Part shown: positions 1-7,966 of the stretch, one piece after another
Layout: every line of letters begins with the position of its first letter
How positions within the stretch are numbered: the first letter of the stretch is position 1
NCBI GenBank assembly: GCA_047633195.1
Contig: JBLIEU010000052.1
Coordinates: 1-16,980 of the forward strand
Reading direction: 5' to 3'
Source of the DNA: JAKVAV01 sp047633195
Lineage (GTDB): Bacteria; Bacteroidota; Bacteroidia; Flavobacteriales_D; Cryomorphaceae
Length of the DNA: 16,980 bases
Program-made: the position numbers and the translations under genes
The notes under the pieces: generated by a model
The model's input: the letters and a program-made list of their open reading frames with translations, nothing else
The model's database searches: none
Told to the model about the DNA's origin: nothing

Positions 1-473
1 TGACGGGCTGGAGAATTGGATACATCGGCGCTCCTCTATGGATTGCCAAAGCCTGCAACAAGCTCCAAGGTCAATTCACATCTGGTGCTTCTGGAATATC
101 GCAACGAGCTGCTAAGGCCGCCGTTGAAGCCGATCCTTCCGTTGCCGACGAGATGAAAGCTATCTTTCTAACAAGACGCGAATTGTTTGGAAGACTCCTT
201 TCTGAAATTGATGGAGTTGAGATCAATCAACCCAAAGGAGCATTTTATATGTTCCCTAGAGTCTCTAGCTTTTTTGGCAAAAGCCACAACGGCACGACCA
301 TCCATAATAGCGACGACCTAGCTGAATACATCTTGACAGAAGCCCACGTGGCGACTGTAAGTGGCGGTGCATTTGGTTCTCCTGAATGTCTGCGGCTTTC
401 TTACGCCGCATCGCAAGCTGAGCTCGAAGAAGCTGCGAAACGCATGGCTGACGCATTGAATAAACTAAGCTAA
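1..473 (+). CDS. Class I PLP-dependent aminotransferase (aspartate aminotransferase-like), 3' part
   Basis: This is the C-terminal part of a fold-type I aminotransferase, probably aspartate aminotransferase, which moves an amino group between aspartate and 2-oxoglutarate in the cytoplasm. The frame is open from the window edge; bases 1-2 finish an ATG codon whose A lies outside. The first residues read (M)TGWRIGY, the stretch just after the PLP-binding lysine in this family, so that lysine lies just outside the window. Near the C-terminus, CLRLSYA holds the arginine expected to bind the substrate alpha-carboxylate. About 156 residues are visible. The TAA stop is one base before the next ATG, so the gene is probably co-transcribed with the heptose kinase gene. 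The family is secure, but substrate specificity is inferred and other class I aminotransferases share these motifs. Confidence 0.9.
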   Translation, partial: TGWRIGYIGAPLWIAKACNKLQGQFTSGASGISQRAAKAAVEADPSVADEMKAIFLTRRELFGRLLSEIDGVEINQPKGAFYMFPRVSSFFGKSHNGTTIHNSDDLAEYILTEAHVATVSGGAFGSPECLRLSYAASQAELEEAAKRMADALNKLS

Positions 474-474
474 T

Positions 475-1476
475 ATGACTACCGCAGCGATTGATCAGCT
501 ATTTGAAAGTTTTAATGACTTAAAAGTTCTGGTGATCGGCGACGTGATGATCGATGCCTACCTCTGGGGGAAAGTCGATCGGATATCTCCCGAAGCTCCC
601 GTTCCTGTTATTACGGTAACGGAGCGCGAAGACCGCCTCGGAGGTGCTGCCAATGTCGCTTTGAACGTAGCTGCGATGGGCGCAGAGCCGATCGTTTGCG
701 CCATTGCTGGCAAAGATGCCAAAGGAGACACACTCGCAACTCTTCTCGATAAGCGAGGACTTTCGTCCAAAGGAATTGTCTATTCAGGCTCACGGCCTAC
801 TACCATAAAATCTCGTGTAATCAGCGGTCACCAGCACATCGTGAGGGTCGATGAAGAATCTACCCAACCTCTGGACGCGGAAGAAGAGAATGCATTTTTA
901 GAGAATCTTGAAAGAATCATTCAAGACAAGAAACCCGATGTCGTGATCTTCGAAGATTACAACAAAGGTTTGCTCACGCCGAATGTGATAGCTCGCGCCA
1001 TTGAGATCAGCTCGAATGCGGGTATTCCAACTGCAGTTGACCCTAAGAAAGTTAACTTCTTTAGCTATCGAGGCGTGACTTTATTCAAGCCAAATCTCAA
1101 GGAACTGAAAGAAGGCCTAAAAGTCGAATTTGACAAAAAAGATCAGAAATCGTTGCGTCAAGCAGTCGATAAATTAGAAGTAGAAATAAACAATCGAATT
1201 TCACTGATCACGCTAAGCGAAGAAGGGGTTTATGTGAAAGATGGCGATAAGGAAAATCGCATTTCAGCGCACATCAGAAACATCTCTGATGTTTCGGGAG
1301 CAGGTGATACCGTCATTTCGGTAGCAGCTCTCTGCTTAGCGCAAAATACGGATTCTGCTTTCCTAGCAGCTTTGGCCAATCTGGCTGGAGGCCTCGTTTG
1401 CGAGCGTGTTGGCGTCGTGCCCATCGACCGTGATCAGCTTCTAAAAGAGGCGAAGCTTCACTTGCAGCAACTTTAA
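475..1476 (+). CDS. rfaE1: D-glycero-beta-D-manno-heptose-7-phosphate kinase (RfaE domain I, PfkB family)
   Basis: A PfkB/ribokinase-family sugar kinase expected to phosphorylate heptose 7-phosphate at C1 in the ADP-heptose pathway for LPS inner core. Residues about 20-44 (IGDVMID..., RISPEAPVPV) and GGAANVALN at 56-64 match the N-terminal kinase domain of E. coli HldE. The C-terminal PfkB signature DVSGAGDT (272-279) contains the catalytic base Asp278. At 333 residues it is only the kinase half of HldE (477 residues); no cytidylyl-/adenylyltransferase domain follows, so that activity must be encoded elsewhere. ATG 475 lies one base after the aminotransferase stop, and ubiE follows after 27 bases, which suggests one operon. 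Kinase identity is strong; the exact heptose substrate is inferred from HldE similarity. Confidence 0.9.
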   Translation: MTTAAIDQLFESFNDLKVLVIGDVMIDAYLWGKVDRISPEAPVPVITVTEREDRLGGAANVALNVAAMGAEPIVCAIAGKDAKGDTLATLLDKRGLSSKGIVYSGSRPTTIKSRVISGHQHIVRVDEESTQPLDAEEENAFLENLERIIQDKKPDVVIFEDYNKGLLTPNVIARAIEISSNAGIPTAVDPKKVNFFSYRGVTLFKPNLKELKEGLKVEFDKKDQKSLRQAVDKLEVEINNRISLITLSEEGVYVKDGDKENRISAHIRNISDVSGAGDTVISVAALCLAQNTDSAFLAALANLAGGLVCERVGVVPIDRDQLLKEAKLHLQQL

Positions 1477-1503
1477 GCATCAGCCCTTGTTATTGAAAAC
1501 AAT

Positions 1504-2235
1504 ATGATGAAGCACGACACAGTTACTCCCTACGAAACGTCTGACCCCAAGAAGCAGCAAGTTGCTGAGATGTTCAATAACATCTCGGGTAGCTACGATT
1601 TTTTGAATCACTTCTTTTCGCTCGGAATCGACAAACTGTGGAGAAAGAAAGCCATCAAAATCTTGAAAGAAGATCAACCCAAAGAGATTTTAGATGTAGC
1701 TACGGGTACTGGGGACTTTGCCTTTGAGGCAATGAAGTTGAACCCCGAAAAAATTATAGGAATTGACATTTCTGATGGAATGTTGGAAGTGGGTCGAAAG
1801 AAAATCAGCAAGCGCGGCCTTTCTGACAAAATGACATTTCTAAACGGTGATTCAGAAAACCTTCCTTTTGATGACGCCAGTTTTGACGCGGTAATAGTAA
1901 GCTTTGGAGTAAGAAATTTTCAAGACTTATTGGCTGGCTTAAAAGAAATTCAGCGGGTTCTTCGACCTGGCGGAAAAGCCATCATATTGGAATTCTCTAA
2001 GCCAAAGCATTTTCCTTTGAAGCAGATCTACTTCGGTTATTTCAAATACATCATGCCCCTTTTCGGTAAGGCTATTTCTAAGGATAAGGCGGCCTACTCG
2101 TACTTACCAAAGTCTGTCCTTGCTTTTCCAGAAGGAAAAGCGTTTGAGGCAGTTCTGGCAGACGCTGGATTTACCGAATCGAATCAAAAGACCGTAACAG
2201 GTGGAATCGCATCCATCTATACGGCTTGGAAATAA
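1504..2235 (+). CDS. ubiE: Demethylmenaquinone (ubiquinone) methyltransferase UbiE/MenG
   Basis: A SAM-dependent C-methyltransferase of the UbiE/MenG family, which makes the last step of menaquinone synthesis (demethylmenaquinone to menaquinone). Members of this phylum use menaquinone, so that is the likely product. The 243 residues have the class I methyltransferase layout: SAM motif I LDVATGTGDF (63-72), acidic strand-2 region GIDISDGML (86-94), GDSENLPFDDASFD (115-128), and RVLRPGGKAIILEFSKP (151-167), the last two being family signatures. Length fits the family. Two ATG codons stand in a row at 1504 and 1507; the first is used here and the choice is not decidable. The gene sits 27 bases after rfaE1 and 32 bases before porT. 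A ubiE-porT pair occurs repeatedly in Bacteroidota, supporting both assignments. Confidence 0.95.
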   Translation: MMKHDTVTPYETSDPKKQQVAEMFNNISGSYDFLNHFFSLGIDKLWRKKAIKILKEDQPKEILDVATGTGDFAFEAMKLNPEKIIGIDISDGMLEVGRKKISKRGLSDKMTFLNGDSENLPFDDASFDAVIVSFGVRNFQDLLAGLKEIQRVLRPGGKAIILEFSKPKHFPLKQIYFGYFKYIMPLFGKAISKDKAAYSYLPKSVLAFPEGKAFEAVLADAGFTESNQKTVTGGIASIYTAWK

Positions 2236-2267
2236 TATTTGCCTAATTTCGTTCTGCATTTATCAAT

Positions 2268-2981
2268 ATGAAAAAAGGCCTACTCTTACTTATCTTGATT
2301 GCAACTGCTACGGCAGTTTTGGCCCAGAAAGGCTACAAGCCAAAAAATCTGGGAAGCTTCGATAAAAAGAAGTACCACTTTGGATTCATGCTAGGCTTTA
2401 ATACTGCCGACGTTATCGTCGATCGCAAGGCTTCCACAAATTTCAAAGATTCGCTCCTTTCGGTAAATAGTCGCAACGCCCCAGGGTTTAATTTGGGAAT
2501 CATCACATCGGCGAATCTCACCAAGAATATCAGCGTCCGTTTCATGCCTACTTTGAGTTTTGAAGACCGCGTGTTGGAGTACGATTTCTACGTAAACCCC
2601 GATAGCTCTACTTTCTATGAAAAGCGAATAGAATTTACCTACATCGACTTCCCCGTCAATTTTAAATTTCGAGTTGATCGACTCAATAATTTTGCACCCT
2701 ACTGTTTGATTGGAGCGAGGTACCGACTCAACATGCAGTCAGAGAAAGACGTAAAAAATGCCATTGCCGATGAGATCATCGTGAAAGCCCGACGAGACGA
2801 TTTCGCCATGGAGTTTGGCGGAGGTGTAGACTTTTTTCTTCCCTATTTCAAATTTGGAATTGAACTGAAAATGGCTATCGGAATCCCGAATATTTTGGTG
2901 GAAGAAGACACCCAATTTTCAGCTCCACTTCAAGGCCTTCGAAGCCGTACCTTTATGATCTCTTTCACTTTCGAAGGTTAA
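2268..2981 (+). CDS. porT: PorT family outer-membrane beta-barrel protein (type IX secretion/gliding)
   Basis: A 237-residue outer-membrane protein of the PorT family, needed in Porphyromonas and Flavobacterium for type IX secretion. Residues 1-19 form a Sec signal peptide (KK, a Leu/Ile-rich core, then cleavage around VLA|Q). The rest has alternating hydrophobic strands with aromatic girdles, such as YHFGFMLGFN, ISVRFMPTLSFED, FAPYCLIGARYRLN and FKFGIELKMAIGIP. It ends in strand-like FMISFTFEG. Size and pattern fit a small eight-stranded-type barrel. The location directly after ubiE is the usual PorT context. A weak -7-like box AAtaTTTG lies at 2234-2241, so it may have its own promoter besides operon read-through. 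The family call is good; whether this organism has a working type IX system cannot be judged from this window. Confidence 0.85.
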   Translation: MKKGLLLLILIATATAVLAQKGYKPKNLGSFDKKKYHFGFMLGFNTADVIVDRKASTNFKDSLLSVNSRNAPGFNLGIITSANLTKNISVRFMPTLSFEDRVLEYDFYVNPDSSTFYEKRIEFTYIDFPVNFKFRVDRLNNFAPYCLIGARYRLNMQSEKDVKNAIADEIIVKARRDDFAMEFGGGVDFFLPYFKFGIELKMAIGIPNILVEEDTQFSAPLQGLRSRTFMISFTFEG

Positions 2982-3139
2982 CAAGCGTCTGTCTATTGAG
3001 TCCACTATCTGCGTTCCACTTGTTTTAAAAACGGTCATTGACATTAGTCAATTATTTAGTTTTTAAACCTACACCCGCCTTTCTAATGAACTCTCTAGCT
3101 CAGACACTCGCCTCTATTGACAAGCTCTAATTAAACAAC

Positions 3140-4678
3140 ATGTCTGATATCTACGATATTTCCGTTTTTCCTCACGAGGTCAATGATCACGATGTAATAG
3201 AACGCGAGCTGATCAATAGCGGAAAGAAGGCTGGCGATCCATTTTACATCCTGAAAGAATCGATTGACGCTAGGAAGAGGCAAATTGTTATTCGATTGAG
3301 ATGTGCCGTTGGAGAGCATCCTCCAGAAGTGCAAAAACCGATTGCCAATAATGTTAAAAATGCTCGCGAAGTATTTGTTGTCGGCAGCGGCCCTTGTGGA
3401 TTATTTGCGGCAATCAGGCTCATAGAGCGTGGTTTGAAGCCAATCATTATCGAGCGCGGAACAGACGTGAGGACACGACGGAGAGATTTAGCCAAATTGA
3501 ACAAAGAGCAAATCGTTAATCCCGAGTCGAATTATTGCTTTGGCGAAGGAGGTGCTGGAACTTACAGTGACGGCAAGCTCTACACTCGCTCAAAGAAGCG
3601 AGGCAGCGTGAATGAGATTTTAAACTTCTTAGTGTCTTTTGGTGCATCACCTGATATTTTGGTGAAAGCCCATCCGCATATCGGAACGAATAAACTCCCA
3701 CAACTCATCACGAAAATGCGTGAGTTCATTGAAGATTGTGGCGGAGAAGTTCGGTTCGGAACGAAACTGACCGACCTAAAAACCGAGAATAATAGTCTGA
3801 AAAGCATTTGCCTGAACGGCGACCAATGGGTCGATTGCGATCAAATGATTTTGGCTACGGGTCACTCGGCAAGAGATATTTTCACCTTGCTTCACGAAAG
3901 AAATATTCTGATTGAATCGAAGCCCTTTGCATTGGGTGTTCGGATTGAGCATCCACAGACTATTATCGATCAGGCTCAGTATAAATGTGCGGATCGGGGT
4001 GAATTCTTACCACCAGCATCCTATTCTCTCACCCATCAAGTGCAAGGTTTGGGGGTCTACTCATTTTGCATGTGCCCAGGAGGAATTATCGCACCCTGTG
4101 CTACTGCTCCAGGTGAGATTGTCACCAACGGCTGGTCGCCATCGAAGCGAAATAATCCCTACGCCAATTCGGGAATGGTGGTCAGTATTACCCCAGAAGA
4201 ATACGACCCGAAAGGAACTGGAAATCCTCTATTGGCCCTCGAATACCAGCAACGTGTAGAAAGATCCGCTTGGAAAGCAGGAGGCGGAGGGCAAATCGCT
4301 CCCGCACAGCGAATGATGGATTTTATCAACAAAAAAGTCTCGACCGATTTACCGAAGTGCAGCTACCAACCAGGCTTGAATTCCACCGAATTACGCGAAG
4401 TATTGCCAGCCACTGTTCACGGACGTTTGGCGGAAGCCATGAAAGCTTTTGGAAAAAAAATGAGAGGCTACGGAACGAATGAAGCCGTGCTAGTCGCTAC
4501 CGAATCAAGGACTTCCTCTCCTGTTCGAATTCCCAGAAACGAATTTATGGAACACCCACAAGTGAGAGGGCTTTACCCAAGTGGAGAAGGTGCTGGCTAC
4601 GCAGGTGGAATTGTCTCTGCAGCCATCGATGGAATGAAAGTCGCCGAGTGCATTTCTGCAAAGGTAAATGCTAGCTAG
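3140..4678 (+). CDS. FAD-dependent oxidoreductase of the COG2509 type, function unknown
   Basis: A 512-residue soluble FAD-dependent protein resembling the COG2509 'uncharacterised FAD-dependent dehydrogenase' family. An N-terminal region of about 75 residues precedes a Rossmann nucleotide-binding motif, VVGSGPCGLFAAIRLIERG (about 80-98), with the second beta strand ending in IIIER (102-106). FGEGGAGTYSDGKL (134-147) is a strong family signature. The C-terminal GLYPSGEGAGYAGGIVSAAI (477-496) is the typical FAD-contacting end of such enzymes. There is no signal peptide or membrane segment. No substrate is established for the family as far as I know. It is preceded by 158 bases of intergenic DNA, so it is probably monocistronic, and its TAG stop overlaps the stop of the convergent RNA methyltransferase gene. 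Fold is certain, reaction unknown. Confidence 0.85.
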   Translation: MSDIYDISVFPHEVNDHDVIERELINSGKKAGDPFYILKESIDARKRQIVIRLRCAVGEHPPEVQKPIANNVKNAREVFVVGSGPCGLFAAIRLIERGLKPIIIERGTDVRTRRRDLAKLNKEQIVNPESNYCFGEGGAGTYSDGKLYTRSKKRGSVNEILNFLVSFGASPDILVKAHPHIGTNKLPQLITKMREFIEDCGGEVRFGTKLTDLKTENNSLKSICLNGDQWVDCDQMILATGHSARDIFTLLHERNILIESKPFALGVRIEHPQTIIDQAQYKCADRGEFLPPASYSLTHQVQGLGVYSFCMCPGGIIAPCATAPGEIVTNGWSPSKRNNPYANSGMVVSITPEEYDPKGTGNPLLALEYQQRVERSAWKAGGGGQIAPAQRMMDFINKKVSTDLPKCSYQPGLNSTELREVLPATVHGRLAEAMKAFGKKMRGYGTNEAVLVATESRTSSPVRIPRNEFMEHPQVRGLYPSGEGAGYAGGIVSAAIDGMKVAECISAKVNAS

Positions 4679-5406
4679 CGTTTGAGGTGTGAAAGAAGTA
4701 TCCCTGTAGAAACTGCCACATTCAAAGACTCGCCGCCCCCAAATTGAGGAATGCTGATCTTCCCAGTGCATTTGGCAGAAATCTCAGGTCGCAACCCGTG
4801 GGACTCTGATCCCATCACCAAAATCCCCTTTTTAGGAAATTCAAATTTGTAGATAGAGTCGCCTTTCATATCGGCTTCTAGTATAGTCTCAGAGCCACTT
4901 GTCTCCAAATAATCTTCTAGATTTGAGTAAGACACAGCCACACGAAAGAGGCTTCCCATACTTGCTTGCACAACTTTCGGGTTGAAGAGTTCAACGCTAT
5001 CGGTGGCGCACACGATGCTCTCCACCCCCATCCAGTCGCAAATACGAATGATCGTACCCAGATTACCAGGATCAGAAATTTCATCTAGCGCAAGGATCCA
5101 GCCTCCCGAAACCTCTTTCTGAGACCAGTCCTTGTGGCATACTGCCACTACGCGGTTTGGATTTTTAAGACTAGACATTCTTCCTAGATCTTTTGGAGAA
5201 ACTCTCCAACTATTGAGAGGAATGTCAAATGGAAGTTCATCCTCTTCACAAGCATAAACAATCATTTCTAACTTTGCCTGCGAATGAATGGCTTCATTCA
5301 CCAGCTTGACGCCTTCTACTAAAAAAAGCCCGTGTTCATCGCGGTATTTTTTTTGTTGAAGCGATTTCACCAACTTCATGTGGTTATTCGATAAATGGTC
5401 AGTCAT
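4675..5406 (-). CDS. TrmH/SpoU-family RNA 2'-O-methyltransferase
   Basis: A SPOUT-class RNA ribose methyltransferase acting on rRNA or tRNA in the cytoplasm. From the upstream ATG, the substrate-binding N-terminal domain begins LVKSLQQKKYRDEHGLFLVE. The trefoil-knot motifs follow: motif 1 NLGTIIRICDWMG (120-132), VVQASMGSLFRV (150-161), motif 2 VMGSESHGL (202-210) and motif 3 SIPQFGGGESLNVAVS (223-238), which carry the catalytic Arg/Asn and the SAM knot. The start is uncertain. ATG at 5406 (243 residues) fits the usual N-terminus better and shortens the overlap with tamL to 12 bases. ATG at 5421 (248 residues) is also possible and has GGAG eight bases upstream. The exact modified nucleotide cannot be assigned (RlmB or TrmH-like). 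Confidence 0.9.
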   Translation of the reverse strand: MTDHLSNNHMKLVKSLQQKKYRDEHGLFLVEGVKLVNEAIHSQAKLEMIVYACEEDELPFDIPLNSWRVSPKDLGRMSSLKNPNRVVAVCHKDWSQKEVSGGWILALDEISDPGNLGTIIRICDWMGVESIVCATDSVELFNPKVVQASMGSLFRVAVSYSNLEDYLETSGSETILEADMKGDSIYKFEFPKKGILVMGSESHGLRPEISAKCTGKISIPQFGGGESLNVAVSTGILLSHLKR

Positions 5407-7917
5407 ATTTCCAGCTCCCATTCTGTTCAGCTCCGAAAGCGTCTTCGTTGGCTGATCAATGCTTTACTGCTTTTGGGGATTGCCTTCCTTTTCGGATGCA
5501 ATCCTACAAAACGTTTAGCCAGCGACGAATACCTCTTAAAAAAGAACAAGTTTAAATTTGAAGAGGAGCCAAAGATAGATAAGGATGATTTAAAGGAAGC
5601 AGTTAAACAAGAGCCCAACCGAAAAATATTGGGTGCGCGGTTTTACTTGTGGGCTTACAATGTTCCGAACCCTGAAAAATTTGAAAAATGCAACGAGAAG
5701 AGGCTACAGAAGCTTCAAAAAAATAATGGAAATCGCCTTGAAAAAGGAAAAAATCCAAAAAAGTTCAAGCCTTTTGGCTCTTGGTGGCGAGAAACCGTAG
5801 GCGAGGCTCCGGTAATTTTTGACTCCACTCTAGTCAATAAAAGTGCCGAGCAAATTCGAACTTTTCTAGTGAAGCACGGGTACTTCAATGCCGAAGTTTC
5901 TTCTGAAATCAATACCAGAAGCCGCAAACAGATGAAAACGGCAGTTTACCTCGTTGAGCCAAAAAAGCCCTATTTGATAGACAGCCTTTCATTTAACGTT
6001 CCAGACGATTATTTGGTGAAACTATTGGGCGAATCAAGGTCAGTTGGAAAGAGTGTGAAAGTAGGTGACCGATTCGATATTGAGAAGTTGGATCAAGAGC
6101 GGAAAAAGCACACGGCCTATTTCAGAAACAGAGGGTATTACGACTTCAATAAAGAGCTGATATATTTTGACGTAGACTCATCTCTTAATAGTCATTCAGT
6201 CCACTTGGAGCTAGGTATTGTGCCGAGAAAAGTTCCATACGGAGGAAATCCAGACTCACTAATCGTAGAACCTTACAAGCGCTACAAACTCAATGAAATC
6301 CAAGTAATAGACAGTCCATTTTTGAGGGGTAAGGAAATTTTTACATCTGACACTTTGATTCTAAGCAACTACCGTATCATAGATCAGAATCAACTGAGAG
6401 TGAAGCCCAAGACAATTTCTCAAAATATACTCTTCGATCAGAATGAGTATTACGAATTGGACAAAGTAACCACGACATACCGCCGTCTGAGCACATTGCC
6501 GATTGTGCGGGCAGCATCAATTGAATTTGAGCCAGTAAGTGAAGAATTGGAGAACCGTTTATTAAATGTAAATATTAGTTTATCACCAGCACCAAAACAG
6601 AATTTCTCTCTTGAATGGAACGGGACAAATCAAGGAGGTTTCTTAGGGATCTCAGGTGCTGTAGGTTATCGCAATCGCAACATTTTTGGTGGCGCCGAAG
6701 TGCTAAGTATGGAGATTAGCGGAGGTCTTGAAGCACAACAATTGCTAACAGAGTCGGGGACAGACCCCAACGTAGGTCAAGGCCTAGCCTTCAACACCGT
6801 TGAATTCGGCCCGCAAATCTCACTCACATTCCCAAGATTCTTACTTCCATTTAGCAGCGATCGATTTGCAAAGTCAGCAAATCCAAGAACAGCATTGATA
6901 ACAAACCTCTCCTACCAAAGAAGACCCGATTACGAGCGAACGAGATCCTTCGGTTCTATACTATATCGTTGGAATGAGACGGCCACGAAGGAATGGCAAA
7001 TCAGCCCTTTGGAATTGAGTCTGATTAAGATTGATCGCTCTACCGCATTTGACGATCGACTCGCGGAAATCAATGATCCTTTTCTGACAAATAGCTTCCA
7101 AGATCATTTTATTCAAAACAGTCGAATAGCTTTTATCCTAAATACGCAAAGGAGGGACAACCCTAAAAGCAATCTCTATTTCTACCGTGGCGAAATTGAA
7201 TCAGCTGGATCACTACTCAGAGGACTCTACCAGCTTTCAAATGAAACCACCAATGAAAACGGAGGGTATGAAGCGCTGGGAATTCAATTTGCGCAATACG
7301 TGAAAACAGTCCACGACTTCAGGTATTATAACGTCCCGAATGAGAAGATGAGCACTGCCTACCGGGTATCAGCTGGAGTGGGCATTCCATTGCAAAACTT
7401 GGACGTATTGCCCTTTGAAAAGAGCTTTTTTGGTGGTGGGGCGAATGGGATACGTGCCTGGCAGGCGAGGACTTTAGGGCCAGGTAGTTTCCGTGATCCT
7501 GTTCAAAATTTTGATAAAATAGGAGATATATTGATCGAGGGGAGTATTGAATACCGCTTTGACATCACCGATATTCTGGAGGGCGCATTTTTTATAGACG
7601 CTGGTAACATCTGGATCATGGGTGATGAAACTGAGCGTCCAGGAGCTCTTTTTGAATTTGATCAATTTCTAAGTGAAATAGCAGTAGGTGCAGGTGCAGG
7701 AACAAGATTTAATTTTGATTTTTTCTTAATCAGGTTAGACTTAGGTCTTCAAATTAAGGATCCTTCGCTAGATCCAGGTGAGAGATGGCTTATTCAGACA
7801 AAGAATAAATACAACACCTACATTGATGACCTAAATGCGGGAGACAATGATTTGCCAGAACTATCCTACTATCGATGGCAATGGAACCTTAATATTGGCA
7901 TCGGCTATCCGTTTTAA
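5395..7917 (+). CDS. tamL: TamL-like BamA/TamA family outer-membrane lipoprotein
   Basis: An 840-residue Omp85-superfamily protein matching the Bacteroidota TamL type, a TamA-like barrel that is also a lipoprotein. The N-terminus has a basic segment (about 13-18), a hydrophobic core LLLLGIAF, and a lipobox-like LFGC with Cys35 as the likely lipidated residue. Residues about 40-390 are soluble, with POTRA-like alternation; from about 400 the sequence becomes barrel-like. The conserved lid-loop motif appears as GIRAW around Arg687, where BamA has (V/I)RGF. The chain ends YPF, a terminal-Phe outer-membrane signature. ATG 5395 is the only plausible start, because the lipoprotein signal needs it, yet it overlaps the divergent methyltransferase gene. 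It probably helps insert or export outer-membrane or surface proteins. A tamB partner is not in this window. Confidence 0.85.
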   Translation: MVSHISSSHSVQLRKRLRWLINALLLLGIAFLFGCNPTKRLASDEYLLKKNKFKFEEEPKIDKDDLKEAVKQEPNRKILGARFYLWAYNVPNPEKFEKCNEKRLQKLQKNNGNRLEKGKNPKKFKPFGSWWRETVGEAPVIFDSTLVNKSAEQIRTFLVKHGYFNAEVSSEINTRSRKQMKTAVYLVEPKKPYLIDSLSFNVPDDYLVKLLGESRSVGKSVKVGDRFDIEKLDQERKKHTAYFRNRGYYDFNKELIYFDVDSSLNSHSVHLELGIVPRKVPYGGNPDSLIVEPYKRYKLNEIQVIDSPFLRGKEIFTSDTLILSNYRIIDQNQLRVKPKTISQNILFDQNEYYELDKVTTTYRRLSTLPIVRAASIEFEPVSEELENRLLNVNISLSPAPKQNFSLEWNGTNQGGFLGISGAVGYRNRNIFGGAEVLSMEISGGLEAQQLLTESGTDPNVGQGLAFNTVEFGPQISLTFPRFLLPFSSDRFAKSANPRTALITNLSYQRRPDYERTRSFGSILYRWNETATKEWQISPLELSLIKIDRSTAFDDRLAEINDPFLTNSFQDHFIQNSRIAFILNTQRRDNPKSNLYFYRGEIESAGSLLRGLYQLSNETTNENGGYEALGIQFAQYVKTVHDFRYYNVPNEKMSTAYRVSAGVGIPLQNLDVLPFEKSFFGGGANGIRAWQARTLGPGSFRDPVQNFDKIGDILIEGSIEYRFDITDILEGAFFIDAGNIWIMGDETERPGALFEFDQFLSEIAVGAGAGTRFNFDFFLIRLDLGLQIKDPSLDPGERWLIQTKNKYNTYIDDLNAGDNDLPELSYYRWQWNLNIGIGYPF

Positions 7918-7919
7918 TT

Positions 7920-7947
7920 TTTGGCGAACGAGTTTTTTATAGTTTTG
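7920..7947 (+). promoter_or_regulatory. Probable promoter for accD (TTTG / TAgtTTTG)
   Basis: The short tamL-accD gap holds an exact Bacteroidota -7 element, TAgtTTTG at 7940-7947. A -33-like TTTG lies at 7920-7923, with a 16-base spacer, a little short of the usual range. It lies 19 bases before the accD ATG. This is a match by eye to the consensus for the sigma-ABfr type, not a mapped start. Confidence 0.55.
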
Positions 7948-7966
7948 TCCTCAAGATTGCAACGAC

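Noticed and set aside
265..456. 63-residue minus-strand frame with several cysteines
   Set aside because: It is antisense to the aminotransferase 3' end; the Cys pattern follows from the codons on the coding strand.
3912..4482. Two further plus-strand frames (115 and 70 residues)
   Set aside because: They lie out of frame wholly inside the FAD-dependent protein gene, whose motifs are continuous to the end; the products show no domain or signal.
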